64,000 nucleotides of DNA, from positions 434,001-498,000 of the forward strand of contig NZ_FNKG01000001.1 in NCBI RefSeq assembly GCF_900101675.1, in the 5' to 3' direction. A model generated the notes under the pieces. It searched no databases. It was given only the letters and a program-made list of their open reading frames with translations, and was not told the origin of the DNA. The stretch is from Curtobacterium sp. UNCCL20 (GTDB taxonomy: Bacteria > Actinomycetota > Actinomycetes > Actinomycetales > Microbacteriaceae). The number at the start of each line of letters is the position of its first letter. The stretch's first letter is position 1. Of the stretch, positions 1 through 8,687 are shown piece by piece. Position numbers and translations under genes: made by a program.

Positions 1-230
1 AGCGACAGCACGGCGATCCGCTTCGACCGGGTGCCGAGGGCGAGGACCGCGACGGGGACGAGCAGGAGTGCGAGCCAGGGGAGCAGCGACCCGATGACGG
101 AGCCGGCGGTGCCGAGGACACCGAGCACGGCGGGGAGGACGAGGACGACGATCCCGGCGAGCAGCACGATCCCGACGACACCGATGACGAGCGAGCGGCC
201 GGGACTCCGTCGTGGGGAACGGAAGGGCAC
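1..230 (-). CDS. membrane protein, N-terminal part (runs off the window)
   Basis: The open frame on the minus strand starts at a GTG and continues past the window edge; 76 codons are visible. After a basic start ([12 protein letters not shown]) come two hydrophobic segments at about residues 15-42 and 48-66, then a basic loop (GTRSKR). Nearly every codon ends in G or C, so the frame looks real. A TATGCT hexamer (237-242) ends exactly six bases before the GTG, which fits a leaderless promoter and supports this start. The arrangement resembles membrane-anchored endonuclease/exonuclease/phosphatase proteins of actinobacteria, but the diagnostic part is outside the window, so that is only a guess. 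Confidence 0.6.
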   Translation of the reverse strand, partial: MPFRSPRRSPGRSLVIGVVGIVLLAGIVVLVLPAVLGVLGTAGSVIGSLLPWLALLLVPVAVLALGTRSKRIAVLS

Positions 231-314
231 CCGAGGAGCATACGAACCGGTCCTGACAGCGCGCGGGGGACACCGTTCCAGGGACCGTTCGACGGCGCGG
301 CGTACACCGGTGAC

Positions 315-1196
315 ATGACCACAGGGACCGACACCACGAACCGTCCGGCCGCAGCGTCCGGCACATTCCGCATCGGCGGGGACCTCGAAGTCCACCGTCT
401 CGGCTACGGCACCATGCAACTCACGGGTCCCGGCGTCTGGGGTCCGCCGAAGGACCACGACGAGGCCGTCCGCGTGCTGCAGCGCGCCGTCGACCTCGGC
501 GTCGACTTCTTCGACACCGCCGACAGCTACGGCCCGTACGTCGCCGAGGAACTCCTCAAGGAGGCCCTGCACCCGTACGGCGACGACATCGTCATCGCCA
601 CCAAGGCCGGGCTGACCCGCACCGGCCCGAACAAGTGGCCGCCGGTCGGCCGCCCGGAGTACCTCCGGCAGGAGGCCGAGATGAGCCTCCGCCGCCTCGG
701 CCTCGAGCGCATCGACCTGTTCCAGCTGCACCGCATCGACCCGAAGGTTCCGCTCGAGGACCAGGTCGGTGAGCTGAAGAAGCTGCAGGACGAGGGCAAG
801 ATCCGGCACATCGGGCTGTCCGAGGTCTCCGTCGACGAGGTCAAGGCGGCGCAGGAGATCGCGACGATCGTGACCGTGCAGAACCTCTACAACCTGCAGA
901 AGCGTGACGCCGAGGAGCTCCTGGACTGGTCCGAGGAGCAGGGCATCGGCTTCATCCCGTGGTTCCCGCTCGCGACCGGCGGCCTGACCGGCGAGCACTC
1001 GCCGCTCACCGAGCTCGCCGAGCGGAAGGGTGCGACGCCCGCACAGCTCGCGCTCGCGTGGCTGCTCAAGCGCTCGCCGGTGATGCTGCCGATCCCGGGA
1101 ACGTCGAGTGTCGCCCACCTGGAGGACAACCTCCAGGGAGCGACGGTCGAGCTGACGGACGAGGAGTTCGAGGAGCTGTCGAAGCTGGGGAGCTGA
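315..1196 (+). CDS. aldo/keto reductase
   Basis: A 293-residue cytosolic NADPH-dependent oxidoreductase of the aldo/keto reductase superfamily, of normal length. The catalytic tetrad is visible: D67 and Y72 in DTADSYG, K97 in IATKAG and H139 in FQLHRID. The C-terminal part has the usual cofactor-binding stretch (LPIPGTSS). The substrate cannot be read from sequence; the family reduces aldehydes and ketones. It stands alone and is followed by a perfect hairpin (1222-1269). A paralogue with the same N-terminal pattern (TIGGDL, GAMQLTG) lies at 61678-62556 and a third, truncated and more distant one at 14622-15420. Confidence 0.92.
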   Translation: MTTGTDTTNRPAAASGTFRIGGDLEVHRLGYGTMQLTGPGVWGPPKDHDEAVRVLQRAVDLGVDFFDTADSYGPYVAEELLKEALHPYGDDIVIATKAGLTRTGPNKWPPVGRPEYLRQEAEMSLRRLGLERIDLFQLHRIDPKVPLEDQVGELKKLQDEGKIRHIGLSEVSVDEVKAAQEIATIVTVQNLYNLQKRDAEELLDWSEEQGIGFIPWFPLATGGLTGEHSPLTELAERKGATPAQLALAWLLKRSPVMLPIPGTSSVAHLEDNLQGATVELTDEEFEELSKLGS

Positions 1197-1221
1197 CCGC
1201 ACGTCGTCGACGTGACCAGGT

Positions 1222-1269
1222 GACGGACTGGAGGCCCGTGGCGACACCGCCACGGGCCTCCAGTCCGTC
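1222..1269. repeat. GC-rich hairpin, family copy 1
   Basis: Perfect 22-bp inverted repeat with a 4-base loop; the arms contain GACTGGAGGCCCGTGGCG and its complement. It begins 26 bases after the aldo/keto reductase stop. First of eight related hairpins with a GGAGGCGCG-like core. No T-run follows, so if it terminates transcription it does so by the stem alone or with help from a factor. Confidence 0.9.
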
Positions 1270-1285
1270 TGGCGCTTGCGCTTGC

Positions 1286-1311
1286 ATACTCAGTATGGGC
1301 ATACTGCGTAT
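1286..1311. promoter_or_regulatory. probable PadR operator
   Basis: Two dyads, ATACTCAGTAT (1286-1296) and ATACTGCGTAT (1301-1311), lie 15 bp apart (start to start), just upstream of the PadR gene. ATAC...GTAT dyads are the usual PadR-type site, so autoregulation and control of the downstream exporter is the likely role. Confidence 0.6.
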
Positions 1312-1340
1312 GTCCATAGTGGACACGACTGGGGGAAGAC

Positions 1341-1934
1341 GTGAGCGTACGGATGGGCGTCCTGGCACTGCTGGTGCGGGGACCCGGCTACGGGTACCAG
1401 CTCCGGGGGGAGTTCGAGCACCGGACCGGCGGCAGCTGGCCGCTGAACATCGGGCAGGTGTACACGACCCTCGACCGCCTCGAGCGGGACGGTCTCGTCG
1501 CCCGCGGCGACACGGACGACGACGGCCACGTGGTCTACACCGCGACCGACGCCGGGCGCGACGAAGTCGCCCGCTGGTTCAGCGAGCCGGTCCCGCCGAA
1601 GCGCGGTCGCGACGAGCTCGCGATCAAGTTCGCGCTGGCCGTCACCGTCCCGGGTGTCGACGTGACGCACCTCGTGCAGGTGCAGCGGACGGCGGCGGTG
1701 CGGAACCTGCAGGACCTCACGCGGCTGAAGCGGACGGCGGACCCGTCCGAGGACCTCGCGTGGTCACTCGTCCTCGAGTCGATGCTCCTCCAGGCCGAAG
1801 CCGACGTCCGCTGGCTCGACCACGTCGAGTCGAGCGTCGCCCGGTACCGTCCGGACGAGCACCCGGCACCCGCGCAGCGGACGTCCTCCGCGCGCCCGAC
1901 GTCGTCCGATGCGACCGCGCGGAGCGCACGGTGA
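1341..1934 (+). CDS. PadR family transcriptional regulator
   Basis: A 197-residue regulator with the N-terminal PadR winged helix (about residues 1-75: GYGYQLR, IGQVYTTLDRLERDGLV, YTATDAG) and a helical C-terminal dimerisation part. The GTG start has a purine-rich GGGGGAAG just upstream. It overlaps the following ABC-transporter ATPase gene by four bases (GTGA), the common arrangement in which a PadR protein represses its own exporter operon. Two dyad operators lie upstream at 1286-1311. The last 25 residues are low-complexity. Confidence 0.9.
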   Translation: MSVRMGVLALLVRGPGYGYQLRGEFEHRTGGSWPLNIGQVYTTLDRLERDGLVARGDTDDDGHVVYTATDAGRDEVARWFSEPVPPKRGRDELAIKFALAVTVPGVDVTHLVQVQRTAAVRNLQDLTRLKRTADPSEDLAWSLVLESMLLQAEADVRWLDHVESSVARYRPDEHPAPAQRTSSARPTSSDATARSAR

Positions 1935-2663
1935 ACGCGGCGGCTCCGCTCCTCGAGCTCGACGCCGTCAGCGTGCAGTACGGCACCCGGAGCGAAGGCG
2001 GTCACCGCGCTGGCCGGCATCGACCTGCAGATCCGTCGCGGTGAGATGGTCGCGGTGATGGGGACGTCCGGGTCGGGCAAGTCGACCCTGCTCGCCTGCG
2101 CCGGCACGCTGCTCCCACCCACCAGCGGCGAGGTCGTCATCGACGGCGCCTGGGTCTCCGACCGACCGGCGAAGGACCTCGCTGCACTGCGGCGACGGCT
2201 CGTCGGGTTCGTCTTCCAGGACCTCAACCTCATCCCCTCGCTCACCGCGGTCGAGAACGTGGCACTGCCGCTCGAACTCGACGGTTGGAAGGCCTCACGC
2301 GCACGCCGAGCCGCGGAACTGGCACTCGAGAACGTCGAACTCGGCCACCGCGCCGACGCCTTCCCGGACGACCTGTCCGGCGGGCAGCAGCAGCGGGTGG
2401 CGATCGCCCGCGGTGTCGTCGGCGAGCGCCGCCTGGTGCTCGCCGACGAGCCGACCGGTGCGCTCGACTCGCAGACCGGCGAGGTCGTCCTGCGGATGCT
2501 GCGGCGGCACGTGGACGCCGGGGCCGGCGCCCTGCTGGTGACGCACGACGCCCGGCACGCGGCGTGGGCGGACCGGATCGTCTTCCTCCGCGACGGTCGC
2601 GTGGTGGACGAGACCGTGTACTCGGGCGTCGAGATGGCGCTCACGGACCGGACCGCCTCGTGA
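1931..2663 (+). pseudogene. ABC transporter ATP-binding protein, frameshifted near its start
   Basis: The ATPase partner of the FtsX-like permease that follows. Reading from GTG 1931 gives a typical beginning (LLELDAVSVQYGTRSE), but after codon 22, near 1996, one extra G throws the frame; the rest (AVTALAGIDLQIRRGEMVAV...) continues in the next frame to 2663. Downstream everything is intact: Walker A GTSGSGKST, signature LSGGQQQR, Walker B LVLADEPTGALDS and H-loop LLVTHD. Translation starting at ATG 2046 would give 205 residues without the first strands and the adenine-stacking tyrosine. Either a sequencing error in GAAGGCGG or a genuine recent inactivation. The GTGA overlap with PadR supports start 1931. 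Confidence 0.75.
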
Positions 2664-5527
2664 GCGGGCGTCGGCGCGCTGCCGACGCCGAGCCGACCGG
2701 CCGGGACCGTCCCGCCCGGACGGACCGTGGTCGGGACCGGACGCCGTTCGCATTCCGGCCCGCCCTGCGGCTCGGGCGGCGGCTGGCGTTCGCCAAGGCC
2801 GGACGGGCGGCGCTCATCGTCGCGCTGATCGGGATCCCGGTGGCCGGGTTCGCCGCGGTCTCCGTCGTGGTCCAGTCGACGCAGCCCACGACCGCCGAGC
2901 ACCTCCGCTACGACCTCGGGCACGCTGCGGCGCAGATGACCGTGATGGGTCCGGATCTGCCCGGTATGCGGCAGGACCCGGTGAGCTGGCAGAGCACCGA
3001 CACCGTGAAGGGCAGTCCGGCGTCGAAGGACGACGGCAGCGCCCGGTCGGTGAACGTCCTCGACCACGTGCCCGGTGGCGCGGTGTCGATCCCGGTGGCC
3101 TCCACCGCGGTCGTGCTGGCCGGGCCGAAGGGCCCGGTCGGGATCCAGGCCGTCGAGGGCGCGGTGTGGTCGACGGTGCTCGACGGGCACTGGCACGTGC
3201 TCGACGGCGCCGCACCGAGCCGGCGGGACGAGCTGATGGTCACCCCGGCCACGCTCCGACGCCTCGGAGCGTCGATCGGCGACACCGTCGACCTCACGGA
3301 CCCGGTGACGAAGCGGTTCACCATCACCGGGACGATGCGCGACCTCGCCAGTGACGCCGACGCCCAGGGCGTGTTCCTGCCGTGGGGGACGACGCTCGCA
3401 CCGGCCACGGGTGAGGACCGCACCGGCGCCACCGACGTCACCGTCTACCTGGCTTCCGACGCGCCGACCTGGTCGGAGATCCAGCGGCTGAACGCCCGCG
3501 GGATCGCCGTGGAGTCGCGACCGGTCGTGCTCGACCCGCCGGACGCACGGCTGTCGAGCGGGCAGGTCGGCTCGTCACTCGGGTGGTACCTGGGCGCGCT
3601 CGGGCTCCTCGGCGTCTTCGCGATGTTCGAGGTCGCCCTGCTCGCCGGTGCCGCGTTCCTGGTCGGCACGCGCGCAGACACCCGTTCGTACGCGATCGTG
3701 ACGAGCGTCGGCGGGGACCGGCGGTTCGTCCGGACGATCGTCGCCGGGTCCGGACTGGTGCTCGGCGTCACCGGGGCGGTACTCGGGGTCGGGCTCGGGA
3801 CCGTGATCGGGATCGTCGCGTTCCGGCTGATGGACAACGGCAACGTCGCGACGTGGCCCGGGCTGCACGTGCCGGGGCTCCTGCTCCTCTCGATCGGTGC
3901 CGCCGGGGTGCTCGCGGGGCTCGTGTCCGCCCTGGTCGCCGCCCGGGCCGCGACGCGGATCAACGTCCTCGCAGCCCTCCGCGGCTCGCTCCGTCCGGCA
4001 TCGGCGAACCCCCGGGCCGAACGCCGCCGCCGCGTCTGGGCGCCGCTCCTCATCGGCGTCGGGACCGTGATGACGCTCGCCTGCGGCGTCGGGGTGCTCG
4101 TGCTCAACGACCGACCCGTCCAGCACGACCAGTGGGCGCTCCTGGTCGGCGCCGGGGTCGCCATCGGACCGTGCCTCGTGCAGGGCGGTGTCGCCATGTG
4201 CTCCCCGTGGCTCCTCGCACTCGTCGCGCGGCTCTCGACGCGACTCGGGCTGTCCGCCCGGCTCGCAGCGCGGGACGCCCGCCGCAACCCGGTGCGCACG
4301 GTGCCGGTCCTGGCGAGCGTGATGAGCGTGGTGTTCGTGGCGTCGGTCGCGATCACCTGGAGCGCGTCCTCCCACGCGCAGTTCCTCCGCGACTACGAGT
4401 ACAACACCGCGGTCGGCGTGGCGACGGCGGACGTGTCACTGTCGGACGACGACGGGAACTCCCTCGGCTTCGACCCGGCCGTGACCGAGCACGCAGCCAA
4501 GGTCGTCTCCGGGGTCCTGACCCACGACGCCGTCCGCGTGCTCGGTGCCGTGCCGGAGCAGGCCGGGGACCGTCCGTCGACGGTGGTGCTCCCGCACGAC
4601 TGGGCCACCACGTCGTGCCCGGTGAACAACACCACGACGTGCGCGCGGTACCTGCAGTCGACCGGCACCACGTCACCGCACATCTGGACGGGCACGATCG
4701 ACGACTACGGGCTGCTCACCGGACACCGGCCGTCCGCCGCCGTGCGGGACGCGCTCGCACAGGGGAAGGCGGTGTCGCTCTGGCCCGAGTACGCGCACGA
4801 CGGCGCAGTGCGGCTCGACACCTTCCGCGGGCAGACCTGGGACAGCCCGGTGATCACCCGCTCGACGAAGCCGGACGCCTCGACGACGATCCCCGCCGTC
4901 CTCGACGTGCAGACACCCCGGATCCAGGTCGGCGTGTTCATGACCCGCGAGACGGCGGTGCAGTACCGGGTCCCCGCGGTGGACGGCATGCTCGTCACCG
5001 AACTGCCCGCCGCGCTGACGCCGACGCAGTGGGACGAGCTGTCATCGGCGTGGCAGGGCTCCGGCGGGGCCGACCGTGACCGCTGGGGCGGGCCGAACTT
5101 CACGTACGAGACCGGTCCCGTGGACGCGCAGGGCATCGTGAAGGCGCTCGTGCTCGCACTGGCGGCCGCGGTGACGATCGGGGCCACCGCGGTCGCGATC
5201 GGCCTGGCACGATCGGACGGCCGGCGGGACGACGAGGTCCTCGACGCCGTCGGAGCCGCCCCGGTGCTCCGGCGACGGGTGTCGGCGTGGCAGGCCGCGA
5301 TCCTCACCACGGTCGGCGCGGTGATCGGCACGCTCCTCGGGCTGTTGCCCATCCGGGCGCTGACGCTGCGGTTCACGGCCGGCCCGGTCGGCACCTCGCA
5401 CCTGCCGTTCGTGGCGGACTGGCCGGTGCTCGCGCTCCTCGCACTCGGACTCCCGCTCCTGGTGACGGTGGGCACGTGGCTGACCGCGGGCCGGAGCCGG
5501 CGGGTCGCCGTCCGCCGCACGCTGTGA
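2660..5527 (+). CDS. FtsX-like ABC transporter permease
   Basis: A 955-residue membrane protein of the MacB/FtsX permease class: one N-terminal membrane helix (about residues 50-75, GRAALIVALIGIPVAGFAAV), a large extracytoplasmic domain, three helices around residues 310-440, further helices near 475-535, a second extracytoplasmic domain, and three C-terminal helices. This duplicated FtsX layout is usual for long actinobacterial exporters. The GTG at 2660 overlaps the ATPase stop (GTGA), so it is preferred over the much longer upstream open frame. It needs the ATPase encoded just upstream, whose frame is broken here. Confidence 0.88.
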   Translation: MSGRRRAADAEPTGRDRPARTDRGRDRTPFAFRPALRLGRRLAFAKAGRAALIVALIGIPVAGFAAVSVVVQSTQPTTAEHLRYDLGHAAAQMTVMGPDLPGMRQDPVSWQSTDTVKGSPASKDDGSARSVNVLDHVPGGAVSIPVASTAVVLAGPKGPVGIQAVEGAVWSTVLDGHWHVLDGAAPSRRDELMVTPATLRRLGASIGDTVDLTDPVTKRFTITGTMRDLASDADAQGVFLPWGTTLAPATGEDRTGATDVTVYLASDAPTWSEIQRLNARGIAVESRPVVLDPPDARLSSGQVGSSLGWYLGALGLLGVFAMFEVALLAGAAFLVGTRADTRSYAIVTSVGGDRRFVRTIVAGSGLVLGVTGAVLGVGLGTVIGIVAFRLMDNGNVATWPGLHVPGLLLLSIGAAGVLAGLVSALVAARAATRINVLAALRGSLRPASANPRAERRRRVWAPLLIGVGTVMTLACGVGVLVLNDRPVQHDQWALLVGAGVAIGPCLVQGGVAMCSPWLLALVARLSTRLGLSARLAARDARRNPVRTVPVLASVMSVVFVASVAITWSASSHAQFLRDYEYNTAVGVATADVSLSDDDGNSLGFDPAVTEHAAKVVSGVLTHDAVRVLGAVPEQAGDRPSTVVLPHDWATTSCPVNNTTTCARYLQSTGTTSPHIWTGTIDDYGLLTGHRPSAAVRDALAQGKAVSLWPEYAHDGAVRLDTFRGQTWDSPVITRSTKPDASTTIPAVLDVQTPRIQVGVFMTRETAVQYRVPAVDGMLVTELPAALTPTQWDELSSAWQGSGGADRDRWGGPNFTYETGPVDAQGIVKALVLALAAAVTIGATAVAIGLARSDGRRDDEVLDAVGAAPVLRRRVSAWQAAILTTVGAVIGTLLGLLPIRALTLRFTAGPVGTSHLPFVADWPVLALLALGLPLLVTVGTWLTAGRSRRVAVRRTL

Positions 5528-5637
5528 CCGGAGCACCCGGGACACCTGGGAACGGCCGCGAGGACCCACAGCCAGCCGCCCGGTTCCCCAGGTCTGGGGA
5601 CTGGTACCGGACCCCGATCCGCGGGATACATGGAGTC

Positions 5638-6447
5638 GTGTCCCGCACCCGTCGGCTCGCGCTCGCCGCGAGCATCGTCACCTCCGCCTGCCTCGTCGCC
5701 GCCGGCACGTTCGTCGTCGTCTCCGCCAGGACCGCCTCGGCCGAGAGCACCGGCGCAGCGGCGGCCGCCGTGCACGGTCCAGCGGCCGCCGGTCCAGGGG
5801 CGGCCGCCGGCCGCACCTCCGTGGAACCCGCGGACACCCGAGCGGGCGGCCGTATCCCGGTCCGTGACCAGGTCATCCGCGGCCCCCTCGGCTCCGGAGC
5901 GCGGCCCGACGCGGTCACCTTCGCCTACGCCGGCGACTCGATCACCGCACGACCGGACTCGTGGTTGCACGTCCTCGAGTCCGACGTTCGTCTCCATGCC
6001 GTCGGCGGGTACGCCCACAGCGGGTACCGCGCCGACCAGGTGCTCCACGAGATCGGTCCGGTGCCGAGCGCAGACGTGCTGGTCGTGGAGCTCGGCACGA
6101 ACGACGTGAACCAGGCGGTCCCGAACGCCACCACGATCGCGAACATCAACGCCCTCGTCCGGAAGGTCGGGGCGAAGCGCGTCCTCGTCGTCGCCGGACC
6201 GCCGTCGGACTGGACCTCCAGCCGCTGGGGCGCCGACCGCCGGACCGGGCAGATCGTGCTGAGCCGTGCACTGGAACACGACGCCACGGAGCACGGCTGG
6301 TCCTCCGTCGACCCGTTCGTGGAGTTCCGTGCGACCGACGGAGCGTGGGTGCGAGGGTCATCGCCGGACGGCATCCACGGCACGGCCGCGACCAACGTCG
6401 TCGTGGCCCGGGTGATGGCAGCGGCGATCACGACCGCTGCGGAGTGA
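5638..6447 (+). CDS. secreted SGNH/GDSL hydrolase
   Basis: A 269-residue exported esterase-like protein. A signal peptide or membrane anchor covers residues 1-35 (LALAASIVTSACLVAAGTF). The SGNH blocks are present: GDSIT (block I, nucleophile serine), VVELGTNDV (block III) and PDGIHG (catalytic D and H, block V). Members of this family deacetylate or de-esterify lipids and polysaccharides; the substrate is not evident. A GATACA hexamer ends seven bases before the GTG, compatible with a leaderless start. The stop lies inside the first of three 14-bp tandem repeats (6441-6482). Confidence 0.85.
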   Translation: MSRTRRLALAASIVTSACLVAAGTFVVVSARTASAESTGAAAAAVHGPAAAGPGAAAGRTSVEPADTRAGGRIPVRDQVIRGPLGSGARPDAVTFAYAGDSITARPDSWLHVLESDVRLHAVGGYAHSGYRADQVLHEIGPVPSADVLVVELGTNDVNQAVPNATTIANINALVRKVGAKRVLVVAGPPSDWTSSRWGADRRTGQIVLSRALEHDATEHGWSSVDPFVEFRATDGAWVRGSSPDGIHGTAATNVVVARVMAAAITTAAE

Positions 6448-6482
6448 CCGCCGTGGAGTGACGGCCGCGGAGTGACGGTCGG
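6441..6482. repeat. three tandem 14-bp repeats
   Basis: Three consecutive 14-base units beginning GGAGTGAC, with one to four differences between copies, spanning the stop codon of the SGNH hydrolase gene. Each unit brings another in-phase-shifted TGA. Confidence 0.7.
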
Positions 6483-6501
6483 ACATCCACAAAGAAGTCA
6501 C

Positions 6502-6533
6502 TGCAAAGAAATGCTTGCAAAGGTTTCTTTGCA
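6502..6533. promoter_or_regulatory. operator/promoter of the ArsR-like regulator
   Basis: Perfect 10-bp inverted repeat, TGCAAAGAAA (6502-6511) and TTTCTTTGCA (6524-6533), with a further TGCAAAGG half-site in between. It lies directly upstream of a TAGTCT -10 hexamer (6538-6543) that ends six bases before the ATG at 6550, so a bound regulator would cover the promoter. Confidence 0.7.
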
Positions 6534-6549
6534 GTCGTAGTCTCGGAGC

Positions 6550-7134
6550 ATGGCCCCCGAAGCACGCCTCCTCGACCTCCCGTCGATGAAGGCCCTGAAC
6601 CACCCCCTGCGCACCCAGCTCTTCAACGAGCTCGCCGCACACGGCCCCGCGACGGCCACGACCCTGGCCGATCGCGTGGGAGAGTCAACCGGCTCGACCA
6701 GTTACCACCTTCGCCAGCTCGAGAAGCACGGCTTCATCGAAGAGGTCGAGGGCCGCGGGAACGGCCGTGAACGGTGGTGGCGCCGGGTGCCCGTCGCCGT
6801 CCAGACCAACTACTCGGACACGCCCGCGGGCGTCGCCGCAGCACGGCTCGTCGCCACCGGATCGAACGACTTCGCCGAGCAGATCGTGCGTGAGTTCATC
6901 GCCCGCGACCAGGAGACGATGGATGCCCGGTGGCGTGACGCGAGCGACCTCTCGGTCGCGATCATGCGGCTCCGACCCGAGGAACTGGTCGAACTGATGG
7001 ACGGTCTCCACGCCGTCGTCGAGACATTCCGCCAGCGGCATGTGCTCGACGACGACTCCGACGCGGACACGAAACGCGTCTTCGTCCGCCTCGCGGCGGT
7101 ACCGATCTTCGACCACGAACCGCAGGGATCATGA
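6550..7134 (+). CDS. ArsR-like winged-helix transcriptional regulator
   Basis: A 194-residue DNA-binding protein. The winged helix is at residues 12-75 (LNHPLRTQLFNELAAHGPAT, STGSTSYHLRQLEKHGFIEE, then a wing with GRERWWRR). The C-terminal two-thirds is helical and is the usual sensor/dimer part of HTH_20-type actinobacterial regulators; no metal-binding cysteine pair is seen. A strong dyad covers the promoter, implying autoregulation. The gene overlaps the next small gene by ATGA. Confidence 0.85.
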   Translation: MAPEARLLDLPSMKALNHPLRTQLFNELAAHGPATATTLADRVGESTGSTSYHLRQLEKHGFIEEVEGRGNGRERWWRRVPVAVQTNYSDTPAGVAAARLVATGSNDFAEQIVREFIARDQETMDARWRDASDLSVAIMRLRPEELVELMDGLHAVVETFRQRHVLDDDSDADTKRVFVRLAAVPIFDHEPQGS

Positions 7135-7367
7135 GCGCAGCACTCCACCTCGAACACGTCGGCCCGGTCGAACGGACCGCGCACCGCATCGGCCTCGCGC
7201 TGCTCCACTGGAGCGAGTCGCGCGCCGCCCGCACCAGCACCCCCACGAGCCCCGCCGCAGTGCGCGACCGGACGACGGCTCGGCTCGCCTTCGAGCAGCG
7301 CACCGCACTGGAGGCACGCCACCGGCACTGGGACGAGCTCGCCTCCGCCGCGCCCCGTCTTCGCTGA
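7131..7367 (+). CDS. small hypothetical protein partnered with the regulator
   Basis: A 78-residue arginine- and alanine-rich soluble protein with no motif I recognise. It starts at the ATGA overlap with the upstream regulator, so the two are translationally coupled. A similar arrangement of a regulator plus a short charged protein occurs at 16314-16520. Coding bias is good, function unknown. Confidence 0.6.
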   Translation: MSAALHLEHVGPVERTAHRIGLALLHWSESRAARTSTPTSPAAVRDRTTARLAFEQRTALEARHRHWDELASAAPRLR

Positions 7368-7403
7368 TCCGGCGACCTCACGGATGGTCGCGACGACGAC
7401 CTC

Positions 7404-7601
7404 TCACGGTGCCGGCGGGCACCGGGGGCGGAAGAAGTCCGAGTAGGTCGGATCGCTCGGGAGGAGGCTGTGCATCTGTGCGCGCGTCTCGACGAGGTCC
7501 CGGATCTCGGCAGGGCTCCGGAGTCCGACTGCGTGCCAGGCCTCCGCTGCACGGAGATCGGGGTCGTCGCTGAGCGTGTCGGACCGGAACGACACGTTCA
7601 T
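7404..7601 (-). CDS. small protein of unknown function, last gene of the surface-protein unit
   Basis: A 65-residue soluble protein (MNVSFRSDTLSDDPDLRAAE...). The ATG at 7601 overlaps the stop of the preceding gene as ATGA; an earlier ATG at 7619 would overlap more. No domain recognised. Its only clue is position: fourth gene of a unit in which every junction is a short overlap. Confidence 0.5.
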   Translation of the reverse strand: MNVSFRSDTLSDDPDLRAAEAWHAVGLRSPAEIRDLVETRAQMHSLLPSDPTYSDFFRPRCPPAP

Positions 7602-8008
7602 CCCCGAGCCGACCACCACTGGGCGACGAGCCGAGCGACTGCGTCCGTCTCCAGCACCACGCGGTGCACTTCGCGAAGCAGGAGCGGTCGGGTCGACAGG
7701 GACGCCCCCTGCAGCAGGTCATCGAGACTCACCGCCCCCTCCGGACCGTCGACCCCCTCGAGGATCGCGTGGAAGACGACGATGGCGGCAGTGACGTGCT
7801 GGTCGGATCCCGCGCCCTTGCCAGGCTTCCTCCGGAGGCCCCGTCGATGCACCGGCAGCGCCGCGATCGTGCTGGCGACAAGTTCGATCACCTCGGTGGA
7901 GGCCGGATCCAGACCGATTCCGGTGACAGCCGTGCGAAGCGCCGAGGTGCCTCCGAGCGACGACACACTCCCATGCGACGGGAGCTGCGCCCGCTCCTCA
8001 ACCGTCAT
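7598..8008 (-). CDS. protein of unknown function, third gene of the surface-protein unit
   Basis: 136 residues with mixed helices and a basic patch (HRRGLRRKPGKGAG) at about residues 54-67. No signal peptide or membrane helix. The ATG at 8008 lies 11 bases inside the end of the GntR-like regulator gene. I do not recognise the family. The downstream small gene starts at its stop codon (ATGA). Confidence 0.55.
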   Translation of the reverse strand: MTVEERAQLPSHGSVSSLGGTSALRTAVTGIGLDPASTEVIELVASTIAALPVHRRGLRRKPGKGAGSDQHVTAAIVVFHAILEGVDGPEGAVSLDDLLQGASLSTRPLLLREVHRVVLETDAVARLVAQWWSARG

Positions 8009-8687
8009 CGCCCGCACGACGAGCATGCGCTGCTCGCATGGTCCTGACGTGTGCCTGGGTCGCACGCCCCAGCAGGCGGAGCCCTCCCGCGAGGGCCGCA
8101 CCGTCCCGGGCGAGCAACGCCGCACGGAATGCCTCGAGCTGATCTCGGACGTCCCAGTAGTGGAATCCCGCAGCGGTCAGGAAGAGGAAGCGGCACCGCG
8201 TGAGCAGTTGGACCGCCGCCTCTTCGAACAGCGCGTTCGGGGTCGCCGTGAGCAACTGGCCGATGAAGTCGTCGACCGCGAAGTTGAGACCGACCGGATC
8301 GCCACGTTCCGCGGCTTCCCGGAGGTCCTCGAGCACGTCGCAGAGCGCGGCGACCTCGTCGTCCCGCATGTCGGGGACACTCCACCGGGCAGCGAGTTCC
8401 GCGTACGCGAAGAGCAGTTGGAGGGCTTGGTCGAACTCCTCGGCGCTCGGCTGGGCGACTGTTGCCCGCCCGTCGGGCGCGATGGTGACGAGGTGTTCGT
8501 CCGACAACCGGTGCAGCGCCTTCGCCACCATCGGTTCCGTCACGTCGAACGACTGGCAGATGTCGCGGCTGTCGAGCTGCTGACCGGACGGGAGACGGCC
8601 TGCGACGATCAAGCTCAGGATCTGCTCGTACAGCGGGTCGTCGTGCGAGGTCGGCAACAGGATCCATTCCGTGCGTGGAGCGTTCAT
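7998..8687 (-). CDS. GntR-type transcriptional regulator
   Basis: 229 residues. The N-terminal winged helix (about residues 14-75) has the GntR pattern: LYEQILSLIVAGRLPSGQQL, then SFDVTEPMVAKALHRLSDEH and a wing. The C-terminal all-helical region resembles a FCD-type effector domain, with acidic and histidine residues (DMRDDEVAALCDVLEDLR), but the metal-binding set cannot be confirmed by eye. The ATG at 8687 overlaps the stop of the surface-protein gene (ATGA) and has GGGGAGG just upstream. Co-translation with a wall-anchored protein is unusual for a regulator. Confidence 0.8.
   Translation of the reverse strand: MNAPRTEWILLPTSHDDPLYEQILSLIVAGRLPSGQQLDSRDICQSFDVTEPMVAKALHRLSDEHLVTIAPDGRATVAQPSAEEFDQALQLLFAYAELAARWSVPDMRDDEVAALCDVLEDLREAAERGDPVGLNFAVDDFIGQLLTATPNALFEEAAVQLLTRCRFLFLTAAGFHYWDVRDQLEAFRAALLARDGAALAGGLRLLGRATQAHVRTMRAAHARRAGDDG

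Noticed and set aside
959-2044. 361-codon plus-strand frame across the reductase end and PadR
   Set aside because: Only its last 38 codons, from GTG 1931, matter, as the beginning of the frameshifted ATPase. The rest is a shadow.
2285-2659. Upstream extension of the FtsX permease frame
   Set aside because: It overlaps the ATPase gene and reads as low-complexity Arg/Gly; the GTGA overlap at 2660 is the natural start.
3445-4375. Minus-strand frames of 266-303 codons in the permease region
   Set aside because: They are antisense to a membrane protein with a clear FtsX layout and have improbable composition.
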